Positions 27,356 to 36,437 of a stretch of 64,000 nt of DNA are shown piece by piece. Position numbers and translations under genes: made by a program. The notes under the pieces were generated by a model, which worked only from the letters and a program-made list of their open reading frames with translations, did not search any database and was not told where the DNA came from. Source of the DNA: Tectiglobus sp965215755 (GTDB lineage: Bacteria > Pseudomonadota > Alphaproteobacteria > Rhizobiales > Hyphomicrobiaceae); contig OZ244119.1 in NCBI GenBank assembly GCA_965215755.1, forward strand, positions 6,200,001 through 6,264,000, in the 5' to 3' direction. The stretch's first letter is position 1. Each line of letters opens with the position of its first letter.

Positions 27356-28332
27356 GGTATCCCGCGACGGAGAAGCTGGAGATTATTCGCCTTGTCGAGC
27401 AATCACATCTGCCAGCAAAACGCACATTGGATACGCTCGGCATCCCACGTACGACTTTCTATCGTTGGTATGACCGGTATCTCACCGGTGGACTTGATGC
27501 ATTAGAAGATCGAAAGCCGATGCCTGGCCACGTCTGGAACCGCATCCCGGACGATGTCCGAGAGCAAATTGTCGACTTCGCACTCGAAGAGCCAGAACTG
27601 ACGCCGCGCGAGCTGGCGGTGAAGTTCACAGATACTCGGAGCTACTTCGTATCCGAGTCTTCCGTCTATCGAATACTCAAAGCGCTCGACCTCATCACAA
27701 GTCCCGCGTTCGCCGTCGTCAAGGCTGCTGATGAGTTCCACGACAAAACAACGGCGATCAATCAGCTTTGGCAGACAGACTTCACCTACCTCAAAGTCAT
27801 CGGCTGGGGATGGTTCTATCTCTCGACCGTCCTTGATGATTACTCGCGTTACATCATCGCTTGGAAGTTATGCACTACCATGAAAGCCAGTGACGTCACT
27901 GACACGCTTGAACTTGCATTGGAGGCGTCAGGTTGTGACAAAGTCAACGTCAGACATCGACCGCGACTTCTGTCGGACAATGGTTCATCGTACATCTCTG
28001 GTGATCTGGCAGAATGGCTCGACGATCAATCGATGGATCATGTTCGTGGTGCGCCATACCATCCTCAGACGCAGGGAAAAATCGAGCGATGGCATCAAAC
28101 TTTGAAAAACCGCGTGCTGTTGGAGAACTACTTTCTGCCCGGGGATCTAAAGGCAAGCATCGAAGCATTCGTGACCCACTACAATCACGAGCGCTACCAC
28201 GAAAGCCTCAACAACGTGACGCCCGCAGACGTCTACTTCGGTCGTAACAAGATCATCTTGCTGGAGAGAGAAAGGATCAAACGAAAGACATTCGAAACAC
28301 GGCGCTTGCAACATCGCAACGCCGTAGCATAA
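27352..28332 (+). CDS. IS3-family transposase OrfB (DDE integrase)
   Basis: A 326-residue catalytic subunit. An N-terminal HTH (PAKRTLDTLGIPRTTFYRWYDRY) precedes the rve core with the DDE residues in QTDFTYL, LLSDNGSSY and QGKIERWHQT. Length is normal and the frame open, so the element may be mobile. Confidence 0.93.
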   Translation: MRYPATEKLEIIRLVEQSHLPAKRTLDTLGIPRTTFYRWYDRYLTGGLDALEDRKPMPGHVWNRIPDDVREQIVDFALEEPELTPRELAVKFTDTRSYFVSESSVYRILKALDLITSPAFAVVKAADEFHDKTTAINQLWQTDFTYLKVIGWGWFYLSTVLDDYSRYIIAWKLCTTMKASDVTDTLELALEASGCDKVNVRHRPRLLSDNGSSYISGDLAEWLDDQSMDHVRGAPYHPQTQGKIERWHQTLKNRVLLENYFLPGDLKASIEAFVTHYNHERYHESLNNVTPADVYFGRNKIILLERERIKRKTFETRRLQHRNAVA

Positions 28333-28603
28333 CTTTGAAAACGATGAGCCAATCACTCGCTTAGATCAAACGCTCAACTGTTCCAGATTATGTGACGACG
28401 GACAGTTGGTGTTATTTGAGATTCTAACATGATGCCTCGTTACTAAGCGCTTATGCCCACAATCGGAAAAAAGAGCGAGCATGTGCTCAGCGAACACACA
28501 CTCGCAGTTTTGCCGAGGCGGGAGGAGCCTCGGTGAATTTAGCTACAAGCTGTCGACAAACTTGACTGGACTAATCATACAGCCATCCCGCCAATCCGAT
28601 CGA

Positions 28604-29572
28604 CTATTGGTCTTCGAGGCGATCATTGGCTGGGGGTGGCGTCGGTGACAGAGCAGAGATCTGCGTGCGCAAGTCAGGCGTTATGTCCACGTCGATGCTT
28701 TCGAGAGACGGTCGAAGTTGCTCAAGGTTTCGGGCACCAATGATTGGGCTTGTTATCGCCGGGTGCCCGCCAACCCAGGCAACAGCTAAACTCACTGGGT
28801 GGACGCCCATTTCTCTTGCGAACTCAGTGAACGACGCCGCCACCTCATAAGTTCCTTCAGCGCTATAGCGTTTGGCGTACATTTGATTTGAGACCAGTCG
28901 TCCTTCGTTGGGTCGTGTTTCTGGACCGTATTTGCCACTTAACGCTCCACCTCCAACGGGACTGTAGGAAATCACGCCAACATTTTCTGATTGTGCCATC
29001 GGCAGAATTTCAGTCTCAGCCTGTCTCTTAACAAGTGAGTACATCGGTTGAATAACCTCGAAGCGCGACCAGGCGTTGCGAGCGGAGATACCCAGGGCTT
29101 TGGCAACCTGCCAAGCCGCATAGTTGCTGGCACCTATGTAGAGAACCTTGCCGGACTGCACGACATTTTCCAATGCGCGCAATGTCTCTTCAAGCGGCAG
29201 GCTACCGTCGAAGTGATGCATAAAGAAAACATCAATCCGATCCGTATTGAGTCGCTTGAGGCTTGCTTCGACCGCGCTTACAATATGTCGACGGCTCGAA
29301 CCGCCGGCATTCATGTCGTCGCCGGCAGACTGCGTGCACTTCGATGTGATGATGAGATCATCTCGATCACTGGCGATCAAACGACCAAGAATTTCCTCTG
29401 ATCGACCGGCGCTATATACGTTGGCGCAATCAAAGAAATTAATACCCGCTTCGCGGCAGGCCCTGAACATACGACCTGATTCTTCTTCGTCGGCATCGCC
29501 GCCAAAAGACATGGTGCCAAAGCATAATTCGGATACCTTCACACCAGTGTTTCCGAGTAGATTATATTTCAT
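28604..29572 (-). CDS. Aldo/keto reductase
   Basis: A 322-residue NADP-dependent reductase of the AKR superfamily. Seen: the catalytic tetrad context in FFDCANVY (Asp, Tyr), ITSK (Lys) and FFMHHFD (His), then SNYAAWQ and the C-terminal PIIGARNLEQL cofactor loop. It is the last gene of a minus-strand series with TarD and the isopropylmalate/tartrate dehydrogenase-like gene, 40 bases after TarD. It may reduce or oxidise a sugar or aldehyde feeding the tartrate route; this is inference. Confidence 0.9.
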   Translation of the reverse strand: MKYNLLGNTGVKVSELCFGTMSFGGDADEEESGRMFRACREAGINFFDCANVYSAGRSEEILGRLIASDRDDLIITSKCTQSAGDDMNAGGSSRRHIVSAVEASLKRLNTDRIDVFFMHHFDGSLPLEETLRALENVVQSGKVLYIGASNYAAWQVAKALGISARNAWSRFEVIQPMYSLVKRQAETEILPMAQSENVGVISYSPVGGGALSGKYGPETRPNEGRLVSNQMYAKRYSAEGTYEVAASFTEFAREMGVHPVSLAVAWVGGHPAITSPIIGARNLEQLRPSLESIDVDITPDLRTQISALSPTPPPANDRLEDQ

Positions 29573-29612
29573 GGGTAACTGGCCTCATTGAGTAACGAAG
29601 TGATCCAAAGGA

Positions 29613-30767
29613 TCAGTTGGTTTCGGTTGCAGCTTGCAGAACTGAGATCAGATTGGCTTTCTCTTCGAAGCCCACACCGGGACATTGGTGTAGCCCGACG
29701 AGGGAGTCTTCGACTTGTGTTTCGTCGGCAAATCCCCCAAACGGCGCGAACACGTCTGGATAGCTTTCATTGCCACCAAGCCCGAGGCCGGCAGCAATGT
29801 TCAAAGACATCTGATGGCCACCATGCGGAATGCAGTTTTTTGCACTGAACCCATAGTCAGGTAAGAGATCCAGAAAGCGCTTGTACTCGACAAGACCGTA
29901 TGACAGAGCACAATCGACTTGGATCCAATCTAGGTCCGGACGCATTCCGCCGTATCGTAAGAGGTTACGTGCATCCTGGTGAGAAAAGATGTTCTCGCCT
30001 GTCGCAAGTGGAAACGGATATACTTTCCCTAGTTCGGCTTGAAGCTCGAAATCCAGCGGGTCACCAGCCTCTTCATACCAGAACAGATTGTACGGTTTGA
30101 GCGCGTCTGCGTAAGCCATTGCCGTCTCAAGGTCGAACCTCCCGTTCGCATCAACTGCTAAGTTTCGGCCGCCCCCTACGACCTCAATGGCCGCATCGAT
30201 CCGGTTGATATCTTCGCGGAGATCAACGCCACCTATCTTGATTTTGCAGACACGATACCCTCGATCGCGATAGGATCGTAGTTCGTCCTGAAGCTCACTA
30301 GTTCCTTTGCCTGGATAGTAATAGCCGCCTGCCGCATAAACGAACACGCTCTCATCAAATTCTCCTCCTCGCCAGAGATCAGCAATGAGCTTGTAGAGCG
30401 GCACATCCACGACCTTGGCAGCCAAATCCCAAAGCGCCATATCGAGAACACCAACGGCAACAGACCGCTCGCCATGGCCACCTGGCTTCTCATTCGACAT
30501 CATGGCCGACCAAGCCAGTTCCGGATCTATCTGCCCCTTCAGATCAGCTGTCTCGAGTCTGGGGATGAAGCGCTCATTGAGCAAGCCGTGTGGCGCGTAG
30601 CGACCATTTGAGTTGAATCCATAGCCGACCAGCGGTTTGCCATCCCGGGTGACGTCAGAGATGATCGCAACGACGCTTGCAGTCATCTTCGAGAAGTCTA
30701 TGTAAGCGTTCGCAATGTCCGATGAAATCGGTACGACAGCACTACGGATCTCTTTGATTGAGGGCAT
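29613..30767 (-). CDS. tarD: D(-)-tartrate dehydratase (enolase superfamily)
   Basis: A 384-residue mandelate-racemase-type enolase-superfamily protein. It would dehydrate D-tartrate to oxaloacetate with Mg2+. Seen: Lys177 in KIKIGG, metal ligands Asp206 (DANGRF), Glu232 (YEEAGDP) and Glu258 (ATGENIF), and His315 in IPHGGHQMS. These sit at a constant offset of seven from the residues I recall for Bradyrhizobium TarD (Lys184, Asp213, Glu239, Glu265, His322). The NSNGRY and GGHGERSVAVG segments also agree. The context, with an isopropylmalate/tartrate dehydrogenase-like gene and a GntR regulator, supports the assignment. Confidence 0.88.
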   Translation of the reverse strand: MPSIKEIRSAVVPISSDIANAYIDFSKMTASVVAIISDVTRDGKPLVGYGFNSNGRYAPHGLLNERFIPRLETADLKGQIDPELAWSAMMSNEKPGGHGERSVAVGVLDMALWDLAAKVVDVPLYKLIADLWRGGEFDESVFVYAAGGYYYPGKGTSELQDELRSYRDRGYRVCKIKIGGVDLREDINRIDAAIEVVGGGRNLAVDANGRFDLETAMAYADALKPYNLFWYEEAGDPLDFELQAELGKVYPFPLATGENIFSHQDARNLLRYGGMRPDLDWIQVDCALSYGLVEYKRFLDLLPDYGFSAKNCIPHGGHQMSLNIAAGLGLGGNESYPDVFAPFGGFADETQVEDSLVGLHQCPGVGFEEKANLISVLQAATETN

Positions 30768-30820
30768 ACGAAGCTTTCGGTATCAATTGAGGTGTGGCTC
30801 AGGAAATTTTGTCGCCGGGA

Positions 30821-31300
30821 CTACAGATCATTCAACAATGTTTCGGCACTGGTTGCGCCGAACTCTCCAGGCTCTTCCACATGCATATGTGTTACGAGAC
30901 CATCATCGATGATCATCGAGAAGCGTCGGCATCGCGGCCCAAAACCGTTGGCACTGAGGTCGGTTTCCAAGCCAGTCGCTCGCGTAAAGTTCAAGCAGCC
31001 ATCGCTGACTGTTGATACCTTGTCATCTGCGCTGAGCATTTCGGCCCAGGCACCCAGAACAAACACGTCGTTGGTCGACATGCAAACAACCTCGTGGATG
31101 CCGGCAGCTTTTATGGCATCTGATTTTTCGACAAAGCCCGGGAAATGTTTTGCAGAACAGGTTCTCGTGAAAGCACCGGGCACTCCGAAAAGTGCGACAC
31201 GCCTGCCACCAAAGAACGCGCCGCAAGTCGTAGCGGATGGTCCGTCATCGGTTAGTGTGAAAATCTCGACGTCCGGAATTCGTTGACCAACCTCAATCAT
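30821..31300 (-). CDS. Peroxiredoxin-5-like protein
   Basis: A 159-residue thiol peroxidase. Seen: the peroxidatic Cys in PGAFTRTCSAKHFPGF (the usual motif has Pro where Arg is here), and the Prx5 segment STNDVFVLGAW. ATG 31300 was chosen for its AAGGA site and family N terminus. It lies between tarD and the dehydrogenase gene on the same strand, so it is probably co-transcribed and may protect pathway enzymes or be a passenger. Confidence 0.87.
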   Translation of the reverse strand: MIEVGQRIPDVEIFTLTDDGPSATTCGAFFGGRRVALFGVPGAFTRTCSAKHFPGFVEKSDAIKAAGIHEVVCMSTNDVFVLGAWAEMLSADDKVSTVSDGCLNFTRATGLETDLSANGFGPRCRRFSMIIDDGLVTHMHVEEPGEFGATSAETLLNDL

Positions 31301-31340
31301 CGCGTTTTCCTTGCTTTTTGATTTCATCTATTAGAATGCG

Positions 31341-32447
31341 CTATTGCAACGCCTCGCAAATCGCATCGCAACATGCTGTCGTAGAAGCACTTCCTCCAAC
31401 GTCTGCCGTAACGTTCTTTCCCTCTGAGAGAACACGCTCTGTGGCAACCTCAACACGTTGAGCAGCTTGTTTTAGCCGATCATCGTTGTGAGTTGTGCCG
31501 ATCCAATGCAGCATTCGGGCACCGGAGAGTATGCAGGCAATGGGATTTGCTGTTCCGTGGCCTTTGAGGTTAGGAGCGGAGCCGTGCGACCCCTGAAACA
31601 TTCCATGCCGATCGCCCGTCTCACCAGACGGAGCCAATCCCATACCGCCCATCAAAGCCGCACCGAGGTCCGATAGGATATCGCCAAATATGTTTTCGCA
31701 GACGATGACATCGAAGTGCTGTGGGCGTTCGATCATGTGAACTGTCATAGCATCAACGATGACGTGTTCAGATTCTAGATCTGGATACTCTGACAGAACC
31801 TCATCTGCGACTTGCCGAAAGAATGCATAGCTACGCAGGACATTTGCCTTATCAACAATAGTAACACGCTTTACACCATCGGCGGGCGCGCCATTTCCAC
31901 TTCGCGCAATTTCAGCCGCCCGTTTCACAATTCGTTCGATGCCCTTGCGCGTGACCACGAGTGTATCCGTCGCGAGCTCATCGCGCAGAATGTTGCCGCC
32001 ATTTCGGGCAGCATAAAGCCCTTCGGTATTCTCCCGTACGATCGTGAAATCGATATCCCCGGCGTTGACCCCAGCAAGTCGCTTGGGAGCCCCATTCATA
32101 AGCTTGATCGGCCGAATATTCGCGTAGAGGTCGAGTGCAGCTCTGATCTGCATAGAAAAATCCTGACCGGCCTCCGTGCCGTCAGGATAGAGAACGTTTG
32201 GGAGACCTGCTGCGCCATGTAACACAGCATCCGCTGACTTACAGGCTTCCAGTGTCTTTATTGGAAATGCTGAGCCTGTTCTCGTGTAACAGTCTGCACC
32301 AGCCTCTAAGGTGCTGAACTTGACGAGCGCTTCGCTATCGATCGCTTGGGTTAGAACAGCAACAGCTGCGGTGCTGACTTCAGGACCAATACCATCGCCC
32401 GGCACGACCGCGATACTGTAGCTCTTGGCGTGCTCAGATACTTTCAT
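31341..32447 (-). CDS. Isopropylmalate/tartrate dehydrogenase-like enzyme
   Basis: A 368-residue beta-decarboxylating dehydrogenase. Seen: VPGDGIGPEV at the N terminus, the substrate-binding region with IRPIKL and TIVRENTEGLYA, VDAMTVHMIERP, NIFGDILSDL, and GSHGSAPNLKGHGTANP. It oxidises a 2-hydroxy acid with NAD. Family members include 3-isopropylmalate dehydrogenase and tartrate dehydrogenase/decarboxylase; proximity to tarD favours a tartrate- or malate-type substrate. ATG 32447 has a GAGG site; it is divergent from a GntR gene. Confidence 0.88.
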   Translation of the reverse strand: MKVSEHAKSYSIAVVPGDGIGPEVSTAAVAVLTQAIDSEALVKFSTLEAGADCYTRTGSAFPIKTLEACKSADAVLHGAAGLPNVLYPDGTEAGQDFSMQIRAALDLYANIRPIKLMNGAPKRLAGVNAGDIDFTIVRENTEGLYAARNGGNILRDELATDTLVVTRKGIERIVKRAAEIARSGNGAPADGVKRVTIVDKANVLRSYAFFRQVADEVLSEYPDLESEHVIVDAMTVHMIERPQHFDVIVCENIFGDILSDLGAALMGGMGLAPSGETGDRHGMFQGSHGSAPNLKGHGTANPIACILSGARMLHWIGTTHNDDRLKQAAQRVEVATERVLSEGKNVTADVGGSASTTACCDAICEALQ

Positions 32448-32471
32448 AGACGCTGCCTCACATATTCTTAT

Positions 32472-32485
32472 TGAAATATATTTCA
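32472..32485. promoter_or_regulatory. Perfect palindrome, candidate GntR operator
   Basis: TGAAATATATTTCA is a 14-bp perfect palindrome between the divergent dehydrogenase and GntR genes, placed for control of both. Confidence 0.55.
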
Positions 32486-32489
32486 GAAC

Positions 32490-33266
32490 ATGTTTGGTGA
32501 TGTCAATAGGTTTATGCATAACAGGATGGAGGATGACGGCGTGATCGCATCCGCTACTAAAGCCAATGTAAAACATCTAAAGGTCGTTGGGCCTGGGATG
32601 GGCAAACCTTCTCAAACTGATATCGCACATGATCGATTGAAGGCCATGATCATCTCGGGAGAAATTGGACCTTCAGACCAAATCGATGCCAATAGATTGG
32701 TTGAGGTTCTGGGACTGGGACGCACGCCAATTCGAGAGGCACTACTTCGTTTGCAGATGGAGGGTATTGTAAGAATTGTACCCAAGCGCGGTGTGCAAGT
32801 TGTTCTACTCTCAGCCGATGACATCACGGAAATTTACCAGGTCATTTCCGCAGTCGAGGTCGAAGCGGTTCGCTTGCTTTCTATGTCAATGCCCACGCTT
32901 GACGACCTACAGTTGCTAAGCGAAGCCAACAACAAAATGGTTGTGGCGGCTGAGAAGGATAAACGCGAAAATTGGGTGTTGGCCGATGAAGAATTCCACC
33001 GCGGGCTTCTGGAACTGAACCCTAACCGTCGGCTCCGTGACGTTGGCCTAACACACCGAGATCTTGCTCAAAGGGCACATTTTGTTGCCCTTCGCCTGCT
33101 AAGCCCCGAACAGGTGATTAGATCGGCAAAACAGCACAAGCGCCTGATCAAGCTAATTGCATCAGGTGATGAAGCGACCGCGGTTGAAAGCCACCAAGTT
33201 CAACGGGATAGAGGTGCAAACATGCTTGTTGGCGTCCTGCGCAAGTATGGACTGACACAACTCTAA
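32490..33266 (+). CDS. GntR-family regulator, FCD subgroup
   Basis: Up to 258 residues. The winged-helix domain (IAHDRLKAMIISGEIGPSDQIDANRLVEVLGLGRTPIREALLRLQMEGIVRIVPKRGVQV) spans about residues 44-105, followed by the FCD domain with the VLADEEFHRGLLEL metal-site region. Starts at 32490, 32514 and 32526 are all possible; the first lies only 4 bases after the palindrome, so a later one is likely. It is divergent from the tartrate operon and is its likely regulator. Confidence 0.85.
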   Translation: MFGDVNRFMHNRMEDDGVIASATKANVKHLKVVGPGMGKPSQTDIAHDRLKAMIISGEIGPSDQIDANRLVEVLGLGRTPIREALLRLQMEGIVRIVPKRGVQVVLLSADDITEIYQVISAVEVEAVRLLSMSMPTLDDLQLLSEANNKMVVAAEKDKRENWVLADEEFHRGLLELNPNRRLRDVGLTHRDLAQRAHFVALRLLSPEQVIRSAKQHKRLIKLIASGDEATAVESHQVQRDRGANMLVGVLRKYGLTQL

Positions 33267-33317
33267 ACTCATCTGCTACCAATCCTTTGGATTGATAAGA
33301 ACTGTGAAAGGGACACC

Positions 33318-34652
33318 ATGAATTTGTACGCCAAGATGAACGAGCGTGCTGAAAACAGAAATCCAATTCGCGTAGGCATGATTGGTGCCGGCAAGTTCGG
33401 ATCGATGTTTCTGTCTCAGGTGCGTAGGCTTCCAGGCATTCATCTGATTGGCGTCGCCGATCTTTCTCCAGAGAACGCAAAGTCGAACATGGAGTTTGTT
33501 GGCTGGTCACCCGAGCAGTTCTCAGCAGCATCACTCGACGATGCGGCACAGTCAGGGGCAACACACGTTAGTGATGATTGGCAAGCGCTGATATCCCATC
33601 CGCGCATTGATATCCTTATCGAATGCACAGGTTCACCGGTGGCTGCGATAGAACACACCCTGACGGCCTTCAGCAATGGTAAGCACGTAGTAAATGTAAC
33701 AGTTGAGGCAGATGCGTTCTGCGGCTATGCGCTGGCTGCAAAGGCCAGAGAATCTGGTGTAATCTATTCGATGGCCTACGGAGACCAGCCAGCCCTGACT
33801 TGTGATCTTGTCGATTGGGCCCGCGCATGCGGTTTCAACGTGGTTGCCGCTGGCCGCGGTCATAAATGGTTGCCAGAATACAGAAAGTCTACTCCGGAGA
33901 CCGTCTGGGATCATTGGGGTGTAAGTCGAGAAGTGGCAGAACGCGGACGCCTCAATCCTAAAATGTTTAATTCGTTTCTTGATGGCTCCAAACCAGCAAT
34001 TGAATCATCGGCAATTGCCAATGCGAGCGATCTGGACGTGCCTCAGGATGGTCTGAAGTTCCCGGTTGGTGGCGCAGAAGACCTCGCCAATATTATGAGG
34101 CCAGAGTCCGAGGGCGGATGCCTTGACCATAAAGGAATGGTTGAAGTGGCATCATCACTCACACGCAGCGGTGAACCGGTGCCCTACGACATCAGGCAAG
34201 GTGTGTGGGTCGTCTTCGAAGGCGATACCGAGTATCTGCGCAACTGCTTCCAAGAATATAAGGTCCAAACGGACACGACTGGCAGGTATACGTCACTCTA
34301 TAAGCGTTGGCATCTCATCGGACTGGAGCTTCCAATTTCAGTTGCCTCCGTCGGTCTGCGCGGAGAGCCCACCGGTGTCGTCAGGAAATTCAACGCTGAT
34401 GTGGCGGCAATAGCGAAGCGGGATTTAGCCTCCGGCGAAGTTCTAGATGGTGAAGGCGGTTATACCGTCACTGGGGGCTTGCGCGCAGGCAAAGCATCGG
34501 TTGCCGCTGGATATTTGCCACTGGGGCTAGCGCACGGCGTAAAGCTCAAGAGGGCAATCTCGGATGGGAACCCAATCACATTCGCTGATGTCGAGATTGA
34601 TCAAACCACAACAGCCTTCAAGCTTCGCAAATGGATGGAGGGTCTTCCGTGA
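33318..34652 (+). CDS. NAD(P)-binding oxidoreductase with C-terminal SAF domain
   Basis: A 444-residue protein of the homoserine-dehydrogenase-like/SAF family. An N-terminal Rossmann motif (GMIGAGKFGS, about residues 19-28) and ECTGSP lead to a middle catalytic region (AYGDQPALTCDLVDWAR, GRGHKWLPEYRKSTPETVWDHWG), then a C-terminal SAF-like part (AKRDLASGEVLDGEGGYTVTGGL...GLAHGVKLKRAI). Members occur in sugar-acid catabolic operons, and the reaction is often unassigned. It follows the GntR gene by 51 bases. Confidence 0.82.
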   Translation: MNLYAKMNERAENRNPIRVGMIGAGKFGSMFLSQVRRLPGIHLIGVADLSPENAKSNMEFVGWSPEQFSAASLDDAAQSGATHVSDDWQALISHPRIDILIECTGSPVAAIEHTLTAFSNGKHVVNVTVEADAFCGYALAAKARESGVIYSMAYGDQPALTCDLVDWARACGFNVVAAGRGHKWLPEYRKSTPETVWDHWGVSREVAERGRLNPKMFNSFLDGSKPAIESSAIANASDLDVPQDGLKFPVGGAEDLANIMRPESEGGCLDHKGMVEVASSLTRSGEPVPYDIRQGVWVVFEGDTEYLRNCFQEYKVQTDTTGRYTSLYKRWHLIGLELPISVASVGLRGEPTGVVRKFNADVAAIAKRDLASGEVLDGEGGYTVTGGLRAGKASVAAGYLPLGLAHGVKLKRAISDGNPITFADVEIDQTTTAFKLRKWMEGLP

Positions 34653-34764
34653 AATATTGAGGCAGGTTGGCGCGATTTCAATAGCATTCTTAAGACGAAG
34701 CTTGCCGATAGAAACTGGCTTTTGGTTTGCGTCTTCGATCTCTGAATTGAGAAGCGGCCAACGG

Positions 34765-35022
34765 CTATCGAGCGCCCTGGAGCCAGCGAAAGTAGTCCAT
34801 TGGCCCCTCGCGAATGTCACCGAAGCGAGGGGCAAAGCCCAACTGCTCGCGTGCCTTTGAGATATCACGTGGTGGGTTCCGATCAAGGAACTTACTAGGG
34901 CCCATTGTTACGTTTGTCGGCGTGCCTACGATTTCCTCACCACGCCGTACAATATCCTTGTGCTCGATCGCCTGACCACATGAGACGTTGAAGGACTCTC
35001 CGCTTGCATTGTCGGCATCCAG
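34765..35022 (-). pseudogene. C-terminal fragment of an epimerase like 8543-9493
   Basis: The last about 85 residues match the end of the epimerase at 8543-9493: SFN.S.G.AI.H.(D/E)IVR, TNVTMGP(S/G)KFLDRN, TKAR..LGF.PRF.DIR. The upstream part is missing and replaced at about 35022 by the start of an unrelated dehydrogenase gene. It is a remnant, not a functional gene. Confidence 0.85.
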
Positions 35023-35323
35023 ATCCGAACACCGCGTCACCGACAGTAAGCTCGGTTACGTCCTTGCCAACCTGCACAATCTCGCCCGCAAAGTATCCGC
35101 CGAGGACAGGCTTCCTCGGCTTCAGGATGCCGACCGCAAGTCTCAAGGGGAGCCAGAACCATTTGACCGAAAATTTGAAGCGCCGAAGCTCACAGTCAGC
35201 TTTTGTTGCCTCTGCCGCCCGCACCCGAATGAGAACCTCATCATCGTGGCATATGGGTTTTGGCACATCCTTCAACTTAAAAACATCAGGCCCGCCGTAG
35301 GCTTCGTATGTGATGGCTTTCAT
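35023..35323 (-). pseudogene. N-terminal fragment of a quinone-reductase-like MDR protein
   Basis: Starts MKAITYEAYGGPDVFKL, the usual opening of zinc-independent medium-chain dehydrogenases, and continues through GGYFAGEIVQVGKDVTELTVGDAVFG. Homology stops exactly where the epimerase fragment begins. The first 100 codons survive; the NAD(P)-binding half is gone. Confidence 0.82.
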
Positions 35324-35417
35324 GGGATCGACACTCCATAATGCAATAAGGTCAATTGTCTTCAGCAAGCCATTTCCGGCGCGACCTGTTTTACATAGCG
35401 CCACCAAATACTGATAT

Positions 35418-36326
35418 TTATACGGCTTCGATATTCTTCGCTTCTTTGCGCAGGGACGTGGCTGCGAAATCGATGAACGTTCGGATCTTTGCAGCGCTTA
35501 AGTGACCTTCGGAATGCATCAGATGGATCGGCAGACGCCGATCTTCGAATTCAGACAATACTTCAACGAGCTTACCGGACTTCAGTGCGTCGCCAACCTG
35601 ATAGGACAGCAATCGTGTGATGCACCAGCCCGCGCAAGCCGCATCCAGGGCGACATCTATCGTGTTACAGCTGAGGGCCGGAGCTAAACTGACGGCGTGA
35701 TGATCTCTCTTGGAGACAAACTCCCAATTCGGCGCTGGATTGAGGCCGACTGGCATGATCACTTTATGCCCGGTCAGGTCTCGTGGGTGTTTCGGCCGGC
35801 CGTTCTTCTTCAGATAGTCACGACTTGCAACAGTGACCCGTCTGATTGAGCCAACACGAACCGCCCGCAACGCCGAATCTGGCAGCTCACCTATGCGTAT
35901 GGCCACATCGAGCCCTTCCTCGATCAGATTGACGACGCGATCAACCAACAAGGTGCGCGCGGTCACTTCTGGGTTCAAATCGAGGTAGTCGCGGATGATT
36001 GGCGCAATGAACCGATGCCCGAACATCAGAGGCGCCGTCACGGTCAGGACACCCTGAGGCTCAACATGTGCTCCAGTGGCGGATGCTTCGATTGCAGCAA
36101 GCTCCGACAGAATACGCGCAGCATCCTGGTGGAGGCGCTCTCCGGCCTCGGTGAGTGCGACCTGTCGTGTGGTGCGCACCAAAAGGCGCGTGCCGAGCCG
36201 CGCCTCCAACTCTGCAATCAAGCGGGTCACTGATGGAGGTGACATGTGCAAAGCGCGTGCAGCCGCGTTGAACCCACCTGCATCGGCAACAGCGACGAAG
36301 GTCTGCAACTGTTTGAAGCGATCCAT
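35418..36326 (-). CDS. LysR-family transcriptional regulator
   Basis: A 302-residue LysR protein. The N-terminal helix-turn-helix (LQTFVAVADAGGFNAAARALHMSPPSVTRLIAELEARLGTRLLVRTTRQVALTEAG) is followed by a substrate-binding domain. ATG 36326 was chosen because the HTH begins right after it; the longer frame runs into the divergent promoter. It faces the flavin-split-barrel gene at 36438 across 111 bases of inverted repeats, a typical LysR-target arrangement. Confidence 0.92.
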   Translation of the reverse strand: MDRFKQLQTFVAVADAGGFNAAARALHMSPPSVTRLIAELEARLGTRLLVRTTRQVALTEAGERLHQDAARILSELAAIEASATGAHVEPQGVLTVTAPLMFGHRFIAPIIRDYLDLNPEVTARTLLVDRVVNLIEEGLDVAIRIGELPDSALRAVRVGSIRRVTVASRDYLKKNGRPKHPRDLTGHKVIMPVGLNPAPNWEFVSKRDHHAVSLAPALSCNTIDVALDAACAGWCITRLLSYQVGDALKSGKLVEVLSEFEDRRLPIHLMHSEGHLSAAKIRTFIDFAATSLRKEAKNIEAV

Positions 36327-36334
36327 TATTCTGA

Positions 36335-36391
36335 ATTCCGGAATAGATAGTTGCGAATTCAGCATATTAATTTCTAATTCGGAATGCGCAA
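36335..36391. promoter_or_regulatory. LysR-type intergenic operator region
   Basis: Contains the perfect palindrome ATTCCGGAAT (36335-36344) and a wider dyad TTGCG (36351-36355) / CGCAA (36387-36391) enclosing paired AATTC/GAATT-like blocks. It lies between the LysR gene and its probable target. Confidence 0.5.
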
Positions 36392-36437
36392 GTTTCTGCT
36401 CATCAACACAAGACATCGAGCTGAGCAGGAGACAGAC

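Larger units (their letters stand above)
26953..28358 (+). mobile_element. IS3-family insertion sequence
   Basis: Two overlapping transposase frames flanked by imperfect inverted repeats: GAGTG...GGCTCATC on the left (26953-26971) and its complement GATGAGCC...CACTC on the right (28343-28358). No target duplication was recognised. Confidence 0.75.
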
